In this document: positions 55,401 to 63,489 of the stretch, one piece after another | Layout: each line of letters starts with the position of its first letter | Numbering within the stretch: the stretch's first letter is position 1 | NCBI GenBank assembly: GCA_949130485.1 | Contig: OX422201.1 | Span: forward strand, 2,702,516 to 2,766,515 | Direction: 5' to 3' | Length of the DNA stretch: 64,000 nt | Source of the DNA: Agelas oroides | Taxonomy: Eukaryota; Porifera; Demospongiae; Agelasida; Agelasidae | Notes under the pieces: generated by a model | What the model saw: only the letters and a program-made list of their open reading frames with translations | Told to the model about the DNA's origin: nothing | Databases searched by the model: none | Made by a program: the position numbers and the translations under genes

Positions 55401-56671
55401 GCTTCTTGCCCACTCAAAGGCCAGGTTTTCCCACTCCACTTGGACCATCTTCAGCACTGTACACTCAGCTCAGAAATAAGCCACGTCCTAGTCACAAGGT
55501 GAATCATCCATTGGCAGTCATACATCTTCCCAGCCACACAGTCCAGGGTACCACTACTAACCCTGAAGGATGTCATCAAGGTTCCACTTCCAGTGCCCAT
55601 GATGACTCAAGTCACTTAATGTCCAAACTGGAAAGTGAGCCATTGGTAGCACAGTCAGACCGTCTATCTGATGACAAGCCTGTGCCTTCAGCTACCAGTG
55701 ACAACGGTGGTCCAGCTGAAACTGGACTTACGCACCAAGGTGAAACTACCCTTCCTCAAGGAAACACAAGCTCAGACAACTGGCTGCAAGCTACCATTGA
55801 TGGTAGCTTCTCACTTATATGCTCAAGCCCTGAAAGCTGCCACTCTCCTTCTGCTGAAGATGTCACAATACAATCAAATGTGCCAGTGGCCAGTAGTCGT
55901 CAGGTAGGAAAAGTGTTGAAGGAAATCCTTCCTTCTCCTTCCTTGAGTGTCACCCAAAAACCACCCAGTAGCACTGCAGTATTGTCTGGTCTCCACCATC
56001 ACAAAGCACCTCTAGAAACATCTCTGTTACGGAACGCAGTAGAAAATCTCAGAGCAAATGCTGAACAGAAGGAGGATGATTCAGTTCTTATTCAAACTCC
56101 GAAGGTTGTTCCACTAGAACAAAACCCAGAGCTTCAAGATACAGAATCCAGCATGCACTTGGGTATTGGCACTGCAGATGTCAGTCACCCTTTTCACCTC
56201 TCCTTCAGTGAAAGTGCACTCATGCAGCAAAGTTTAGCAATGTCACCCTCTGCATTTAGCAAATTCCTCACTGCTCTGAAGTGCAATAAATCCATGTGCG
56301 GAGGGAGCCTCCTTATGATACCACCACCAGAAAATATTACACCCGAGACTCCATCCCCAAGCGAGACTGTCTGCTACAATACAACTCCATTACAAATGGA
56401 ACACAATGTGAGTACAAGTAGCAGTCATACCATTGGTAATCTTTCAGCAAAGAATGAAAACCATGGATCTATACCAAAAACTGAAATTGCTCTCACACAA
56501 CATGATGACAAAAATGAGACAACAATCGTAGAACCTCATCCAGATGATGAAGAGGTTGCCCCCAGTACTCAGCCCTGCACCAGGCAGCTACATGACAACA
56601 GTACATCACAACTCAGGGGAGAGTGTAGGTTATTTAGTGACCACCTTCAGGAGCTCCACTCAAGGCAAGCA
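37444..56671 (+). CDS. KNL1: KNL1-like outer kinetochore scaffold
   Basis: KNL1 recruits PP1 and, once its MELT repeats are phosphorylated, BUB3-BUB1 at kinetochores. Exons with consistent phases: 37444-37513 (tentative), 37594-37642, 37716-37743, 38672-38712, 39623-39663, 39731-39786, 41401-41556, 51463-51556, 54105-about 56671. Exon 4 encodes KDRRVSFCNTIVV, matching the KNL1 PP1-docking motif and its following Asp/Asn-Thr-Ile. Exon 7 has a basic block (GKKRRRISSTK). The large exon is Ser/Thr-rich with MELT-type repeats: DMELTLIES (54320), MSFTMV, MSLTCIE, QMDLTDIG, MQLTTY, MSMTCVED (to about 54965), fewer and looser than in vertebrates. Further down it is disordered, with many SP/TP sites. 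The C-terminal coiled coil and RWD region was not located; the 3' end is unresolved, with donor candidates near 56632 and 56671. The 9.9-kb intron before exon 8 is full of transposons. Confidence 0.78.
39041..39511 (+). mobile_element. TIR element with THAP-domain remnant
   Basis: Ends TATAGACCTTATCC... and ...GGATAAGGTCTATA, with about 60-base imperfect inverted repeats that also share ATTACGTCATT and ACTTCCGGATGGCAAA. From the ATG at 39108 the + strand reads MPISCCVYGCMREEVA, then after a one-base shift FFRFSKAPNLRGLYEKAIK. This is the start of a THAP zinc finger, the DNA-binding domain of P-element-type transposases. The rest is missing. Non-autonomous relic in a KNL1 intron. Confidence 0.7.
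40334..40434. repeat. Inverted repeat, 21-24 bp arms
   Basis: GGCCGTCTACAATCACTGGA at 40334 has its reverse complement ending at 40434. The loop is about 55 bases with no coding content. Confidence 0.85.
40914..41264. mobile_element. MITE with 34-bp TIRs and TAA target duplication
   Basis: Starts GGCCACTCCAAATGAGACTA and ends with the exact reverse complement; both sides are flanked by TAA. A short + strand frame at 41082 (MCSTAPGCAPGHSGTVNGHFF) has the cysteine spacing of a THAP start, but this is weak. Confidence 0.85.
41980..42570. mobile_element. Large foldback element with 12-bp target duplication
   Basis: Flanked by GGTGAAAGATGG at 41968-41979 and 42571-42582. Ends CCTCGTCCCCAGGCTCTCTC and its reverse complement; each arm also contains its own hairpin (CTCTCCTC...GAGGAGAG). 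The arms extend at least 80 bases, through CCGCGG and GTCGAC blocks. The middle (about 42080-42480) holds no ORF of note. The right half is related to 61745-61995. Confidence 0.88.
42651..42935 (-). repeat. Dispersed repeat, inverted relative to 46185-46445
   Basis: GCAGCCATTCTA, GAAATCCCAGACACTGTAAG, and GCTGGTCCGCAAGAACAGCA match the reverse complement of 46445-46185. No coding sense was found. Confidence 0.75.
43341..43989. mobile_element. TTAA-flanked (piggyBac-like) non-autonomous element, intact copy
   Basis: TTAA at both ends (43341-43344 and 43986-43989), with inverted termini GGTGGTGGGATA and TATCCCGCCACC. No transposase. It is the empty reference for the interrupted copy at 46898-51300. 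TTAA targeting is the hallmark of the piggyBac superfamily; the assignment rests on that alone. Confidence 0.8.
44556..45106 (+). mobile_element. 5'-truncated LINE fragment with RT palm
   Basis: HALSWITSYLTNRKQRVVVG, then SGVPQGSVLGPLLFLVYIDD (RT motif B region), IYADDMMLY (YADD catalytic motif) and LNPNKCKTMVI. A one-base frame change near 44938 precedes FKYLGLLLSSDLSW. It ends in an A-rich tail (45078-45104). It is inserted in the hAT-like coding sequence, with AAGTA-type bases at both junctions. CR1/Jockey-like by motif style. Confidence 0.8.
45118..45559. mobile_element. Foldback element with 11-bp target duplication
   Basis: Flanked by ATGAGAAGGCT at 45107-45117 and 45560-45570. Ends AGCCTCATTCCCAGGCCTCC and GGAGGCCTGGGAACGAGGCT. 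The arms pair for about 150 bases, including ACGTCCACCT and CCCGTGTATTATTGTGAACG. The centre has no useful ORF. Confidence 0.92.
46185..46445 (+). repeat. Dispersed repeat, partner of 42651-42935
   Basis: See partner: TGCTGTTCTTGTGGACCAGC and CTTACAGTGTCTGGGATTTC match it in inverted orientation. The open frame at 46266-46565 lies across it and is not supported as a gene. Confidence 0.75.
47133..47174. mobile_element. 42-bp foldback with 11-bp target duplication
   Basis: TAGCCTCGTTCCCAGGCC...GAGCCTGGGAACGAGGC, flanked by TACCGGCTAGT (47122-47132) and TACCGACTAGT (47175-47185), ten of eleven bases identical. It is the minimal form of the foldback family: almost only the terminal stem. Confidence 0.8.
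47181..47394. mobile_element. Small MITE with perfect 17-bp TIRs
   Basis: CTAGTCTATCAAGCCAG and its exact reverse complement bound the element, and CTACCGA flanks both sides. The inner blocks AGCAGATGTTATTAG and CTAATAACATCTGCT pair. A related sequence lies at about 41790-41967, left of the large foldback. Confidence 0.8.
47484..50952 (+). mobile_element. Complete REL-type retroelement with 12-bp target duplication
   Basis: Bounded by GTAAATGGTACT at 47472-47483 and 50953-50964. Comparison with the empty copy at 43341-43989 (CAGTAAATGGTACTCGAAAT, a single occurrence) fixes both ends. The 5' leader is about 150 bases (starts TTTGCTACAAGTCACGTGCG), followed by one ORF and a 140-base 3' tail containing a TATATATATATA run and ending GACAGTTTGGTTCCC. 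No LTRs, no terminal inverted repeats and no poly-A tail. The intact ORF and near-identical duplications suggest recent insertion. Confidence 0.9.
47633..50812 (+). CDS. Reverse transcriptase with CXC-like zinc region and C-terminal endonuclease-like domain
   Basis: Single uninterrupted 1059-residue ORF, the only long intact transposon ORF here. Residues 4-37 are a CXC-like cysteine cluster (CCRCNRTGSCRNCACVK). A Pro/Ser/Thr-rich linker follows. The RT core has GSAGPSGLDAYSWRRL, a VRPIGV block, motif A LLVDASNAFNAL (about 461), motif B GTTQGDPLAMPMYA (about 515) and motif C WYADDAA (about 548). Near 842 a Cys/His knuckle (YCACSSAFSVEHALSC) is followed by RHNEIRD. Then GARLDVAMSGFWGG (about 908) and FCDVRVFNP (about 928) resemble the zinc-knuckle plus restriction-like endonuclease of R2/NeSL-class elements. 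That endonuclease reading is inference. Similar proteins are widespread in sponges, cnidarians and amphioxus. The predicted role is target cleavage and target-primed reverse transcription. The start at 47633 is the first in-frame ATG and gives the complete cysteine cluster. Confidence 0.85.
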   Translation: MVNCCRCNRTGSCRNCACVKAGRSCQSCLPSRLGHCLNDTGSSSPDQPSGTPTTTPSLNASPNGSHDDTPPTLTPTSTPHSPAHSHTTYLTPKSGPVRDVDLPSFTPASNPTFTWGGHNSESFRQALDETYTEIRHWRPNQFKLPQGKAGKHFVSELAKLYKAFATRSALEGVALKAATVLPILALQKPSRSSKNKDHVACLERRMPLWLDGNLAELLSEGRTIQCRLPTAPSSSKEVASDPARAFAKKMFQGKTKAALDHLRNKEKGGVMQLDDQIPSGPGATMTVREVLLDKHPPGQPADPNSVVADEAPPVHDILFDPIDATLIRTAALKTSGSAGPSGLDAYSWRRLCTCHQQASRDLCQALAEVAKRLCTQFVDPASVAPFLACRLIALDKNPGVRPIGVCDTVRRIIAKAILMTIRSDVLDMAGSLQLCAGQISGTEAAVHAVRSYFESNECEAILLVDASNAFNALNRQTALRNIRRLCPALATVLINSYRAEADLLVDGDVIKSREGTTQGDPLAMPMYAIATIPLIKRLSASATVNQVWYADDAAGMGRIDQTRLWWDKLVELGPGFGYYANASKTWLITKEAHHQKAIEAFSGTGVKVTSCGRPYLGSPIGSRAFIESFVEDKVKLWAAELDSLSCFAKTQPHAAYSAFTHGLTSIWSYLIRTTPEIGHLLQPLEDIIRMKLIPVLTDRAPPNDVERNLLALPARLGGIGVSNPATDTQSIFSASTRISEPLKDAILAKVPVYSYDMWASQVAARSEVHKLRRQQSEQQSETLKQILPDSQKRAMELASEKGASTWLTTLPVEEFGFTLHKSAFHDALALRYGWKPNRTPQYCACSSAFSVEHALSCPKGGFPTIRHNEIRDLTASLLTEVCHEVSIEPDLQPISGEIFHRASTNIQDGARLDVAMSGFWGGRYERSFCDVRVFNPHAPSNRNSNLASCYRRHERLKKNSYEQRIRDIEHASFTPLIFSATGGLGNEAKTFYKRLASLLASKWDNSYSSTMAWLRCRLTFSLLRSSIRCIRGARSHSGFPVRAPPVDLVRVEASLTSTC
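51557..54104. other. KNL1 intron 8
   Basis: No exon or TE ORF seen. It contains an isolated TTAAGGTGGCGG terminus at 52551, a foldback variant at 53464-53551 (ends TCTTGTTCTCAGG and CTGGGACCAAGA) and a strong hairpin at 53889-53962. Confidence 0.55.
53889..53962. repeat. Hairpin with about 33-bp arms
   Basis: GAGATTTGATGGACTAACAC and its near reverse complement enclose only CAAAT; one mismatch or indel near the base (TGATGG versus CCAACA). It lies 140 bases before the large KNL1 exon. Confidence 0.9.
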
Positions 56672-57800
56672 GTAACACTACCTACTCATGTAGAGTATCT
56701 ATATATTCTGGTATACATGACTTGCAGACTGGTATTTATTGACCTACTGCATGCGTTTTATACATGTCTACACTCAAAGAAATTCCTAGTATCACTACAT
56801 AGCAATGAATCTGTGAGTTTCTTTTCTCCATGATGCTATTGTAGCAAGAAACCTGTACATATGTACGTATGTTAGTACATGTATATGTGCATAAACATGC
56901 CTTCTCTGTTTTATATTTGAATTCCCTATCTCCCTATTTTTATGTAGATTGTCAGCTGCAGTAAACGGATTGCAGTTGAGGCTGAAGAACACACACTACT
57001 TGTCTGCTCATAAAATGATTGAAGAGGGCCTGCAGCATTGGTGCACTGCTGCACATGCAGGTTTGCGTGATGTACATTATTCATAACACCATAGATACAA
57101 GGAGTGAGCTCTCTTTCTGGCATAGTCACTGACACAGTTCACTCCGCAATGATTCAACTTTAGTGTACCACTGTACTCATCATATAGGCCAGTATGGCTT
57201 AGGAGTAGACATCAGGGTTCTTTTAGCAAAACACTAGCCAGGTTTAATAAATTTACACCAAATGTTTTGACATGTTATGCAGTGGTCTTCATCAGTGGTG
57301 TACAACATGTTACAAGACCACTTCCAGTTCCTGTCTGCATTTAAGTGGTCTTTGTAACTCATATTGTATACTACTGATGAAGACCACTGCGTCGCATGTT
57401 AATACATTTGCTGTACATTTTATTAAAATTTGGCTAGTGTCTTGCTAAAACACCCCTGGTGATACTCACAATTCATATTCATACACCTGAGAATGAGGCT
57501 AAGTAGTGACTACCTCTGGCCCATTATTAAACCAAGCACTCTCTCCAGCAGTATCTACGTTCTTGTACATTAACATAATCATACATACTCTTAGTCTTAA
57601 TAACTTACGCATGCACTTACACCCAGGACTGTGTGGCATCAGCACACTGATGACATTCGGAAAACTATCAGGCCTCTCCGCCTCTTACTGCTGGGATTCC
57701 AGTTGTGTTCCCAATCCTCTACCTTCCCCTCCATCCTGGAATGATGATCTTGCTGGGGACAACAGGCAGAAGGCCAAATGGCTTGAGGAATTGGTATGCA
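56672..57800 (+). other. KNL1 3' region with candidate exons
   Basis: Possible coding pieces: 56950-57062 (LSAAVNGLQLRLKNTHYLS, then KMIEEGLQHWCTAAHA), joined in phase if the large exon ends at 56632; and 57632-57792 (TLMTFGKLSGLSAS, ending RQKAKWLEEL before GTATGC). Neither could be matched to the KNL1 C-terminal region, so they are tentative. Confidence 0.3.
57213..57458. mobile_element. MITE with about 80-bp imperfect TIRs
   Basis: Left end CAGGGTTCTTTTAGCAAAAC, right end the near reverse complement of CAGGGGTGTTTTAGCAAGAC. The arms continue through AACATGTTATGCAGTGGTCTTCATCAGT. The centre has a second inner inverted repeat (AAGACCACTT). Confidence 0.85.
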
Positions 57801-58632
57801 TATAATGAACATGTACATGTATTAGCCTCAGACTCAAGCTTTCTGTTCCAGAGCTTTTTTCCAAAGCTGCCAGATAGAAATTGTGGGAAGCCCAAGTTCT
57901 CATGCCATCTCTCTTTTTGCTGACTTCAATAGTTTTTGGATTTGCAATTGTTCATTCCATTGCAGTGATGAACAATTTCACAGTCATAATATTTGCAGCT
58001 ACAACAAAACTGTTAGATAGAGTGGCTATAAGCCAGCTAGACTTGTAGTGTAACTGTCAAAACAGCTGTGTTCACGAACTGTACGTACTGCTCGCATAGC
58101 AATGTGGTAGCCTTGTTCCCAGTCCTCCACCACAGCTATCATTGCTTGCAGTATGAATAACACTGAGGAGGCCTGGTAAGAATTATCATGTGATATATGC
58201 CACTGACGTAATAACATAACTTTAACACTATGTCATGAAGTAATTGCACAAAGCCAACTTGGACGGACTGGAGCTCATGCAGGACATTTATCAAAATAAG
58301 AGTGAAAGTTGACGGTTGCAAAGCGCTAGAAGCTGTATGACGAAACTGGAGTGCGACCAGCTGTTGCCAATGGCTCCAGAGGTTGGTTTTGAAGTCGTTA
58401 TAACACTAGCTTGCTCTTGGAACTTTGCGCTTCACATAATTATATTGTTTCTATCTGTATGCTATCAATCATTATCATACGTCTAACCATAGATACTATA
58501 ACGGACTTGGATGGGAAACATTGCAATTTTCCGCGGGTGCAGCCGTTTTATGGGCGGGGCCACATACATCGACATCCTCTCATGCGAGAGCGCGTAGCAA
58601 CGCATAGCAAAGTGCAGCTGCAGCACTGTTGG

Positions 58633-61047
58633 ATGCCGAGATCATCGGAGATGTCTGGACGTGATTCTGGAGATACTAGTGTCTGTTTCCAAAATGAAAG
58701 AGTTCCGCGTGAGAACTGCCAGGACAGAGCAAGCATTGAGGCACTCCTAAGAGCCGTAGATGCTGCAGCAACTCATCAATATTACAGAGCAATCCTTGTA
58801 CTAAGCATGGATGCTAACAACAACAAAATTTATCTCTTCATGATTTAGTAAATGTGCCCGCAAACTAGGGTATCACATCATGCTACCGATAACGATAAAT
58901 CTGAGTAAAATACACATTAAAACCCATTGGTTTGCTTGCATTGCATATATTATTGTACACTATCACAATGCACAGGTAGCAATAAGCTCCATAAACCTCA
59001 GACACAACTAGTATCGAAGTATATGTGTCCACAAATTCACAACAACCGATACCAAGACGGGACATATGTAAACAGTTGCCTTGCTTTCCCGCTTCTATCA
59101 TTTTTGTCAGCCATTGAGACTCTCAATTAGTTTAGCGCTCAAAACCTACCCAAGTGATACATAGCTCTAGCCATACCAACGTAAGAAAAGTGTTAGAACG
59201 TACCTTCCCTCCACCGCCTCTCCTGCACAGCTGTCACTCTGCGCGTAAAGCGCGTGGTACCATCACGTGAGAATTTTATATGGGACTAACATACGTAATT
59301 TGCAATGTTTCCCATCCATGTCCATTTATAGTATCTATGGTCTAACTCACGCTAATGTATGGGAGTCAATGGGGAAGCCTTGCAGCTGCGCGCAGTTTAT
59401 AAAAAGCCGTATTTTTTACTGCAAGTCACGCGAGAATCCGTATCAGTACTGCAAGTCACGCGAGAATCCGTATCAGGTACTACAAGTCACGCGAGAATCC
59501 GTATCAGGTACTACGAGTTACGTGCGCTGTGTCTGAACATGCAATGAAATCGAAGGTTCGTATGATAAAATCATTATCACCATAGTACCAAGCTATACCG
59601 GAGAAAATATCACTAGTTTGTTGCTGTTTGTATTGTTACTCGTGCTGTGCACTCGTAACAATACAAACAGCAACAAACTCGTGATATTTTCCGTTTGTAC
59701 TATGGTGATACTTATATAATATCATGGCTACTGCTGCATAATAATTCCAGTCTCGTTCCCAAGATACCATTCGCCTGGGTACGAGGCTACAAAATTTAAT
59801 AACTAACGTGTGACATAGACAGTGGCATACATCACATGATAATTCTCACCAGGTCCCCCCCGCGTTATTCGTACTGGAAGCAACAATAGCTGTGGTGGAG
59901 GACTGGGTACGAGGCTAGCAATGTGGTAGTGCCTGTGCAATCAGGCCCACACCTTTGACCTTTAGTTGTATATAAGCAATATGGGTGGCATGCTTATACA
60001 TCGCCCCATAGGTGGTTAATATGTAAGACAAGAGCGCATAAGAACGGGTGGCTAGAGTAAGAGCGTGTAACTCCAATAGAAGCTCGTAGTCCTGGCAAAA
60101 TTATTGAACCGTACTAAAAATAGAACACCCGGTCACGTGCGTGCTTAGCAACAATGCATAAGGGCCTATGTTAATGCAGCGTGGGCAGGGCGTGTTACTA
60201 TTTTTAGTACTGGCGGTAAATTCTGCCCAGTTTCAAATTTTACGTAGTTACACGCTCTTACTCTAGCCGCCCGTTCTTATGTGCTCTTGGTAAGAATATA
60301 AGAGAATGCTGCCAGTTACTGTATGTTTGTGATAATTATCCCTTTACAGCACAGTGTAATGCTACAGATTCACTCTGTTGCTGAAAATGCTCTAGGAGAA
60401 GCAGCAATGTAAGTATGTATGAGAGATGACTCTATACATGTGTTAAGAACATGCATACACAAGTGCACACATATAACACACTGGCAGATCTGAGTGCATG
60501 TGCATGCTATCAATTTTAGTAAAGTTCTGAAATTTACGTACATTTACTCCTTTACAGCCTTTCTTACTAAAGTTACAGGGTTGAGTCAACAAGTTGGGCC
60601 AAAAAGGCATGGGAAAACTGCCAAAAATAGCTTTTTTAGTTGGGGTTCACAAAAGTTGGGAACCATAATTTTATGTACTGCCCGTATTTGAGTGGTATTC
60701 AAACTCAACCTGTGCATTAAGATTATGGGATACTCCATGGGCACATGTAGCTACCGTAATTTCCAATTTAATGCAGGCAAGTTCACTTTGAAGAGCCATG
60801 TTAGTCAACTTAGTATTGTCTTGTCATTGAAAATAAACTGACTCAGCATGTATGTATGTATGTGAAGCAATAGTCGCTACTTACGTAGTGTAAAGTGAAC
60901 AGCGCAGAAACTATTTTAGATACTGTTAACTCTGTAAGTTTACAGAGGTCAAAGATCGTGTTGTACATTGTGAATCGTATGTTCATTTTGGCAGAAAACA
61001 GACTGTTTCTCGAAACATTTAAGAAAAAGCATCCATCAGTCCCTCAG
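58633..61047 (+). CDS. Unidentified multi-exon gene (or KNL1 3' exons)
   Basis: Three exons join in phase: 58633-58797 (from an ATG: MPRSSEMSGRDSGD, then RASIEALLRAVDAAATHQYY), 60350-60408 (HSVMLQIHSVAENALGEAA) and 60948-61047 (SKIVLYIVNRMFILAENRLF, then ETFKKKHPSVPQ). The product is helix-rich. A fourth piece could be 61470-61502 (PLPLALGEVG, stop), giving about 119 residues. Another exon-like piece at 62047-62097 (YMDCNVTIRRVHLEPPE) argues for a longer gene. The first exon could also be internal, since an acceptor-like CTGCAG precedes it in an open frame, making these KNL1 3' exons. I recognise no family. The intron between exons 1 and 2 holds a MITE and a tandem repeat. Confidence 0.45.
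59417..59535. repeat. Three to four 30-31 bp tandem repeats
   Basis: Unit start TACTGCAAGTCACGCGAGAA; copies begin at 59417, 59447 and 59478, with a diverged partial at 59509 (TACTACGAGTTACGTGCG). The last resembles the 5' end of the retroelement at 47484. Confidence 0.9.
59575..59710. repeat. Strong hairpin, about 60-bp arms
   Basis: TATCACCATAGTAC...GAAAATATCACTAG then TTTGTTGCTGTTTGTATTG is mirrored as its reverse complement ending GTACTATGGTGATA, with a 15-20 base loop. Confidence 0.92.
60029..60289. mobile_element. MITE family A, copy 2
   Basis: Same ends (CAAGAGCGCATAAGAACGGG and complement) and inner blocks as 7385-7642. GTAAGA flanks both sides, a likely target duplication. Confidence 0.88.
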
Positions 61048-61744
61048 GTACATCTAGGACTGCTAGTCTACAGTCTGTTCATTGGTCTTTGTTGTTTGGA
61101 AAAACAAAATTTGGTGACAACATTTGCAAAGTTTGACTGCACATACATGGCCACTTGCATGAGATTATTCTTCGGTTCTCACTGAATGTTTACGGGGAGC
61201 GCCTCTTTCTTCATCTTCTGTCTTTTGTAACTGCCCAGGCCCAGGGCTCATGTGCTGGGTGGAGTCTGGGCATATGACTAGGCTTTTATTACCAAAAGTG
61301 AGAAAAATAATGGCTTGATGAAAATTGGCAGGTAATATTACCACCATATATTGCCAAAGTCACGTAAGTCCACATTGAGCTTCGGCTACATACCTATATA
61401 GTGTCTGTTTGCACTAATTGTATGTATATGTATGTACTGTGTCCAATGCACAATGCGAAATTGTTTTCTCAGCCTCTACCCTTGGCACTTGGAGAAGTGG
61501 GCTGATACAGAAGTCGAGATATGTATGCAGTCAAAACTCAAGCTCAGGTTTGAGCTTGAGCCCTATAAAGGTGAACACCAATTGAGCAATCATTGGTCAG
61601 ACAGAGATGGTTACTTAGATGTCCATGCATTGAACTGACTCCACACTATTTGGGACTGGGACTAACTAGGCTAGAGCTGCCATGCTTGGGGAATACTCAA
61701 TGATATTACTGGCACACTATTTTCTAAACAGCACCATCACATGG

Positions 61745-61995
61745 GTAGTCCCACAAACTAACCGTAGTGAACATTAATCTATGGTTTTTAGGATCTATGG
61801 CTGTCCTGCCCACTCGACAACTGTGTTTTACCAATCTTTGGGGTGTAGTTGGCATCTGCATTCTGCACTCTGATTAGTACTACCAGATTCAGGTGCCAGA
61901 AGTCAACAGCTTTTTCCACTTATGTTACCAAGCTTCTACGTACCTCCCTCGGTTTTTTTTTTTTGTGAGCAGAGAGCCTGGGAATGTGGCTAGAT
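61745..61995. repeat. Partial copy related to the right half of the large foldback
   Basis: Matches 42285-42560 in order: AACTA...AGTGAAC, TTTGGGGTGTAGT, CTCTGATTAGTACTACCAGA, AGGTGCCAGAAGTC, ATGTTACCA and the end AGAGAGCCTGGGAATGTGGCTA. Strongly diverged. Confidence 0.65.
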
Positions 61996-62406
61996 CAAGG
62001 TTGGGGTACACATATGTTATGTATGAGTTGTCCTTATTTCACAGATTACATGGACTGCAATGTGACCATCAGAAGAGTGCATCTTGAGCCACCAGAAGGT
62101 ACTAGTGTAAATAACTAGAGCATATGCTGAGGTCACAGGAACACATAATGATTCCAACATGGGTAGAGGCCTGGGTTGGATGTGTACAATTGTACACTAC
62201 TTATGACATCATTCCCCTTATAATGGCCTGACATGGACATTGTACGCTCATGTACACGTGCACAAACCATACAGTAGACTGACAGCGAATTGCTAACTTC
62301 ACGAAAAACAACAGCTAGAAGAAACAAGCCCCAAGCTTTGCAGCGAAGCGAAGAGACCTCTAGTAATGGAGGCAGGGTGGGTAAAAAAACTGTGTCAGGG
62401 TACATC

Positions 62407-62740
62407 AATCAATGGAAGGGGGGGCTCCAATGTGAATGACAATATCCACGTCAGGCTGGTTGACACCCATTCCAAAGGTGCTTGTACACACCATCACTTG
62501 CATGTCTCCACGACGCCAATTTTCTATGACTTTTGTCTTGTCATGGCCTAACATCTTCTGCCCTTTAATAACTGCAACTCTCCACTCCAGCCTCTCATAG
62601 AGCGATAGCTAAAGGGTTGATGTCTTAGCAAAATCCAGGTAGATGATGGCCTTCTTCTGCTCTATTAGTGGCAACAGCTGGTTGACAGTCATCCTCAGTC
62701 TTTCTTCTTTCCCTGACAGTTTACTTGCCTCATCACACTA
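62407..62740 (-). pseudogene. RecQ-like helicase fragment
   Basis: The - strand reads CDEASKLSGKEERLRM, QLLPLIEQKKAIIYLDFAKT, a stop (TAG), then LYERLEWRVAVIKGQKMLG and RGDMQVMVCTSTFGMGVNQP, followed by DVDIVIHIGAPPSID and a stop. This is the second RecA-like lobe of a RecQ-family helicase (motif V region MVCTSTFGMGVNQPDV, GAPPSI). There is no N-terminal lobe or ATPase motif here. RecQ-like ORFs of this kind are multicopy in some invertebrates. Confidence 0.75.
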
Positions 62741-62849
62741 ATTTAACAGCAGACAGAAACAAACCTTGCTACTATACATGCTTTGTGCGCCATAACAAAA
62801 TATTGCATCAGCAGTGTGCTGTTTGTTCAGGCTCACCCCACAACCATGG

Positions 62850-63370
62850 ATCATGCTATTACACTAGAGTCTGGTACACTATGGGGCTTATCATGCTGTA
62901 CCTTCCGTCCCGTGTAACATGAGGATGGAATATTAGCAAGGATTGACATGCTAGGAGCCTGGTATACCATGGGAGATACTATACTGTGGCAACCTGTCCC
63001 TTGAAGAATGGGATTAGCATGCTAGAAGCCTGGTACCTTGTGGGACGTACTGTACTAACCCATCCGAACAGTGGGGTTAGCATGCCAGGAGTCTGGTACA
63101 CTGTGGGATATACCACGCTGTACCTAGCCATCCCATGGTACATGAGGACGGGATGGACAGTGCGACTGGCATGCTAGAGCCTGGTACCTTGTGGGACGTA
63201 CCATTCTGTACCAACCCATCCCATGGTACATGAGGACGGGATGGACAGTGGGACTGGCATGCTAGAGCCTGGTACACTGGGATGTACCATGCTGTACCTT
63301 TAGTATGAGATGGAGTAAGAAGTCTGGTACATTGTGGCATGTACCACAGTGTACTCTATGGTACATGAAG
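62850..63370. repeat. Degenerate tandem repeat
   Basis: Recurring GCATGCTAG(A/G)AGCCTGGTA(C), GTGGGACGTAC, CATCCCATGGTACATGAGGA and CGGGATGGACAGTG blocks in units of roughly 80-95 bases, at least five. Most regular at 63100-63290. Confidence 0.8.
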
Positions 63371-63489
63371 GGAATCCCAAAATCCCATGGGACGGCTGTT
63401 GGTAATGCTGGACAACCCTCTCGAACTCCATGAAAGTGGGAGGGGCAAATGAAAAAAACAAAGCGGATCCTGTAAACGGCCGAGGAGGA

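Noticed and set aside
61432..61638. 68-residue frame with LEKWADTEVEICMQ as an exon of the unknown gene
   Set aside because: Looks coding in style, but its phase does not fit the preceding exon (phase 0 at 61047). Left out of the model.
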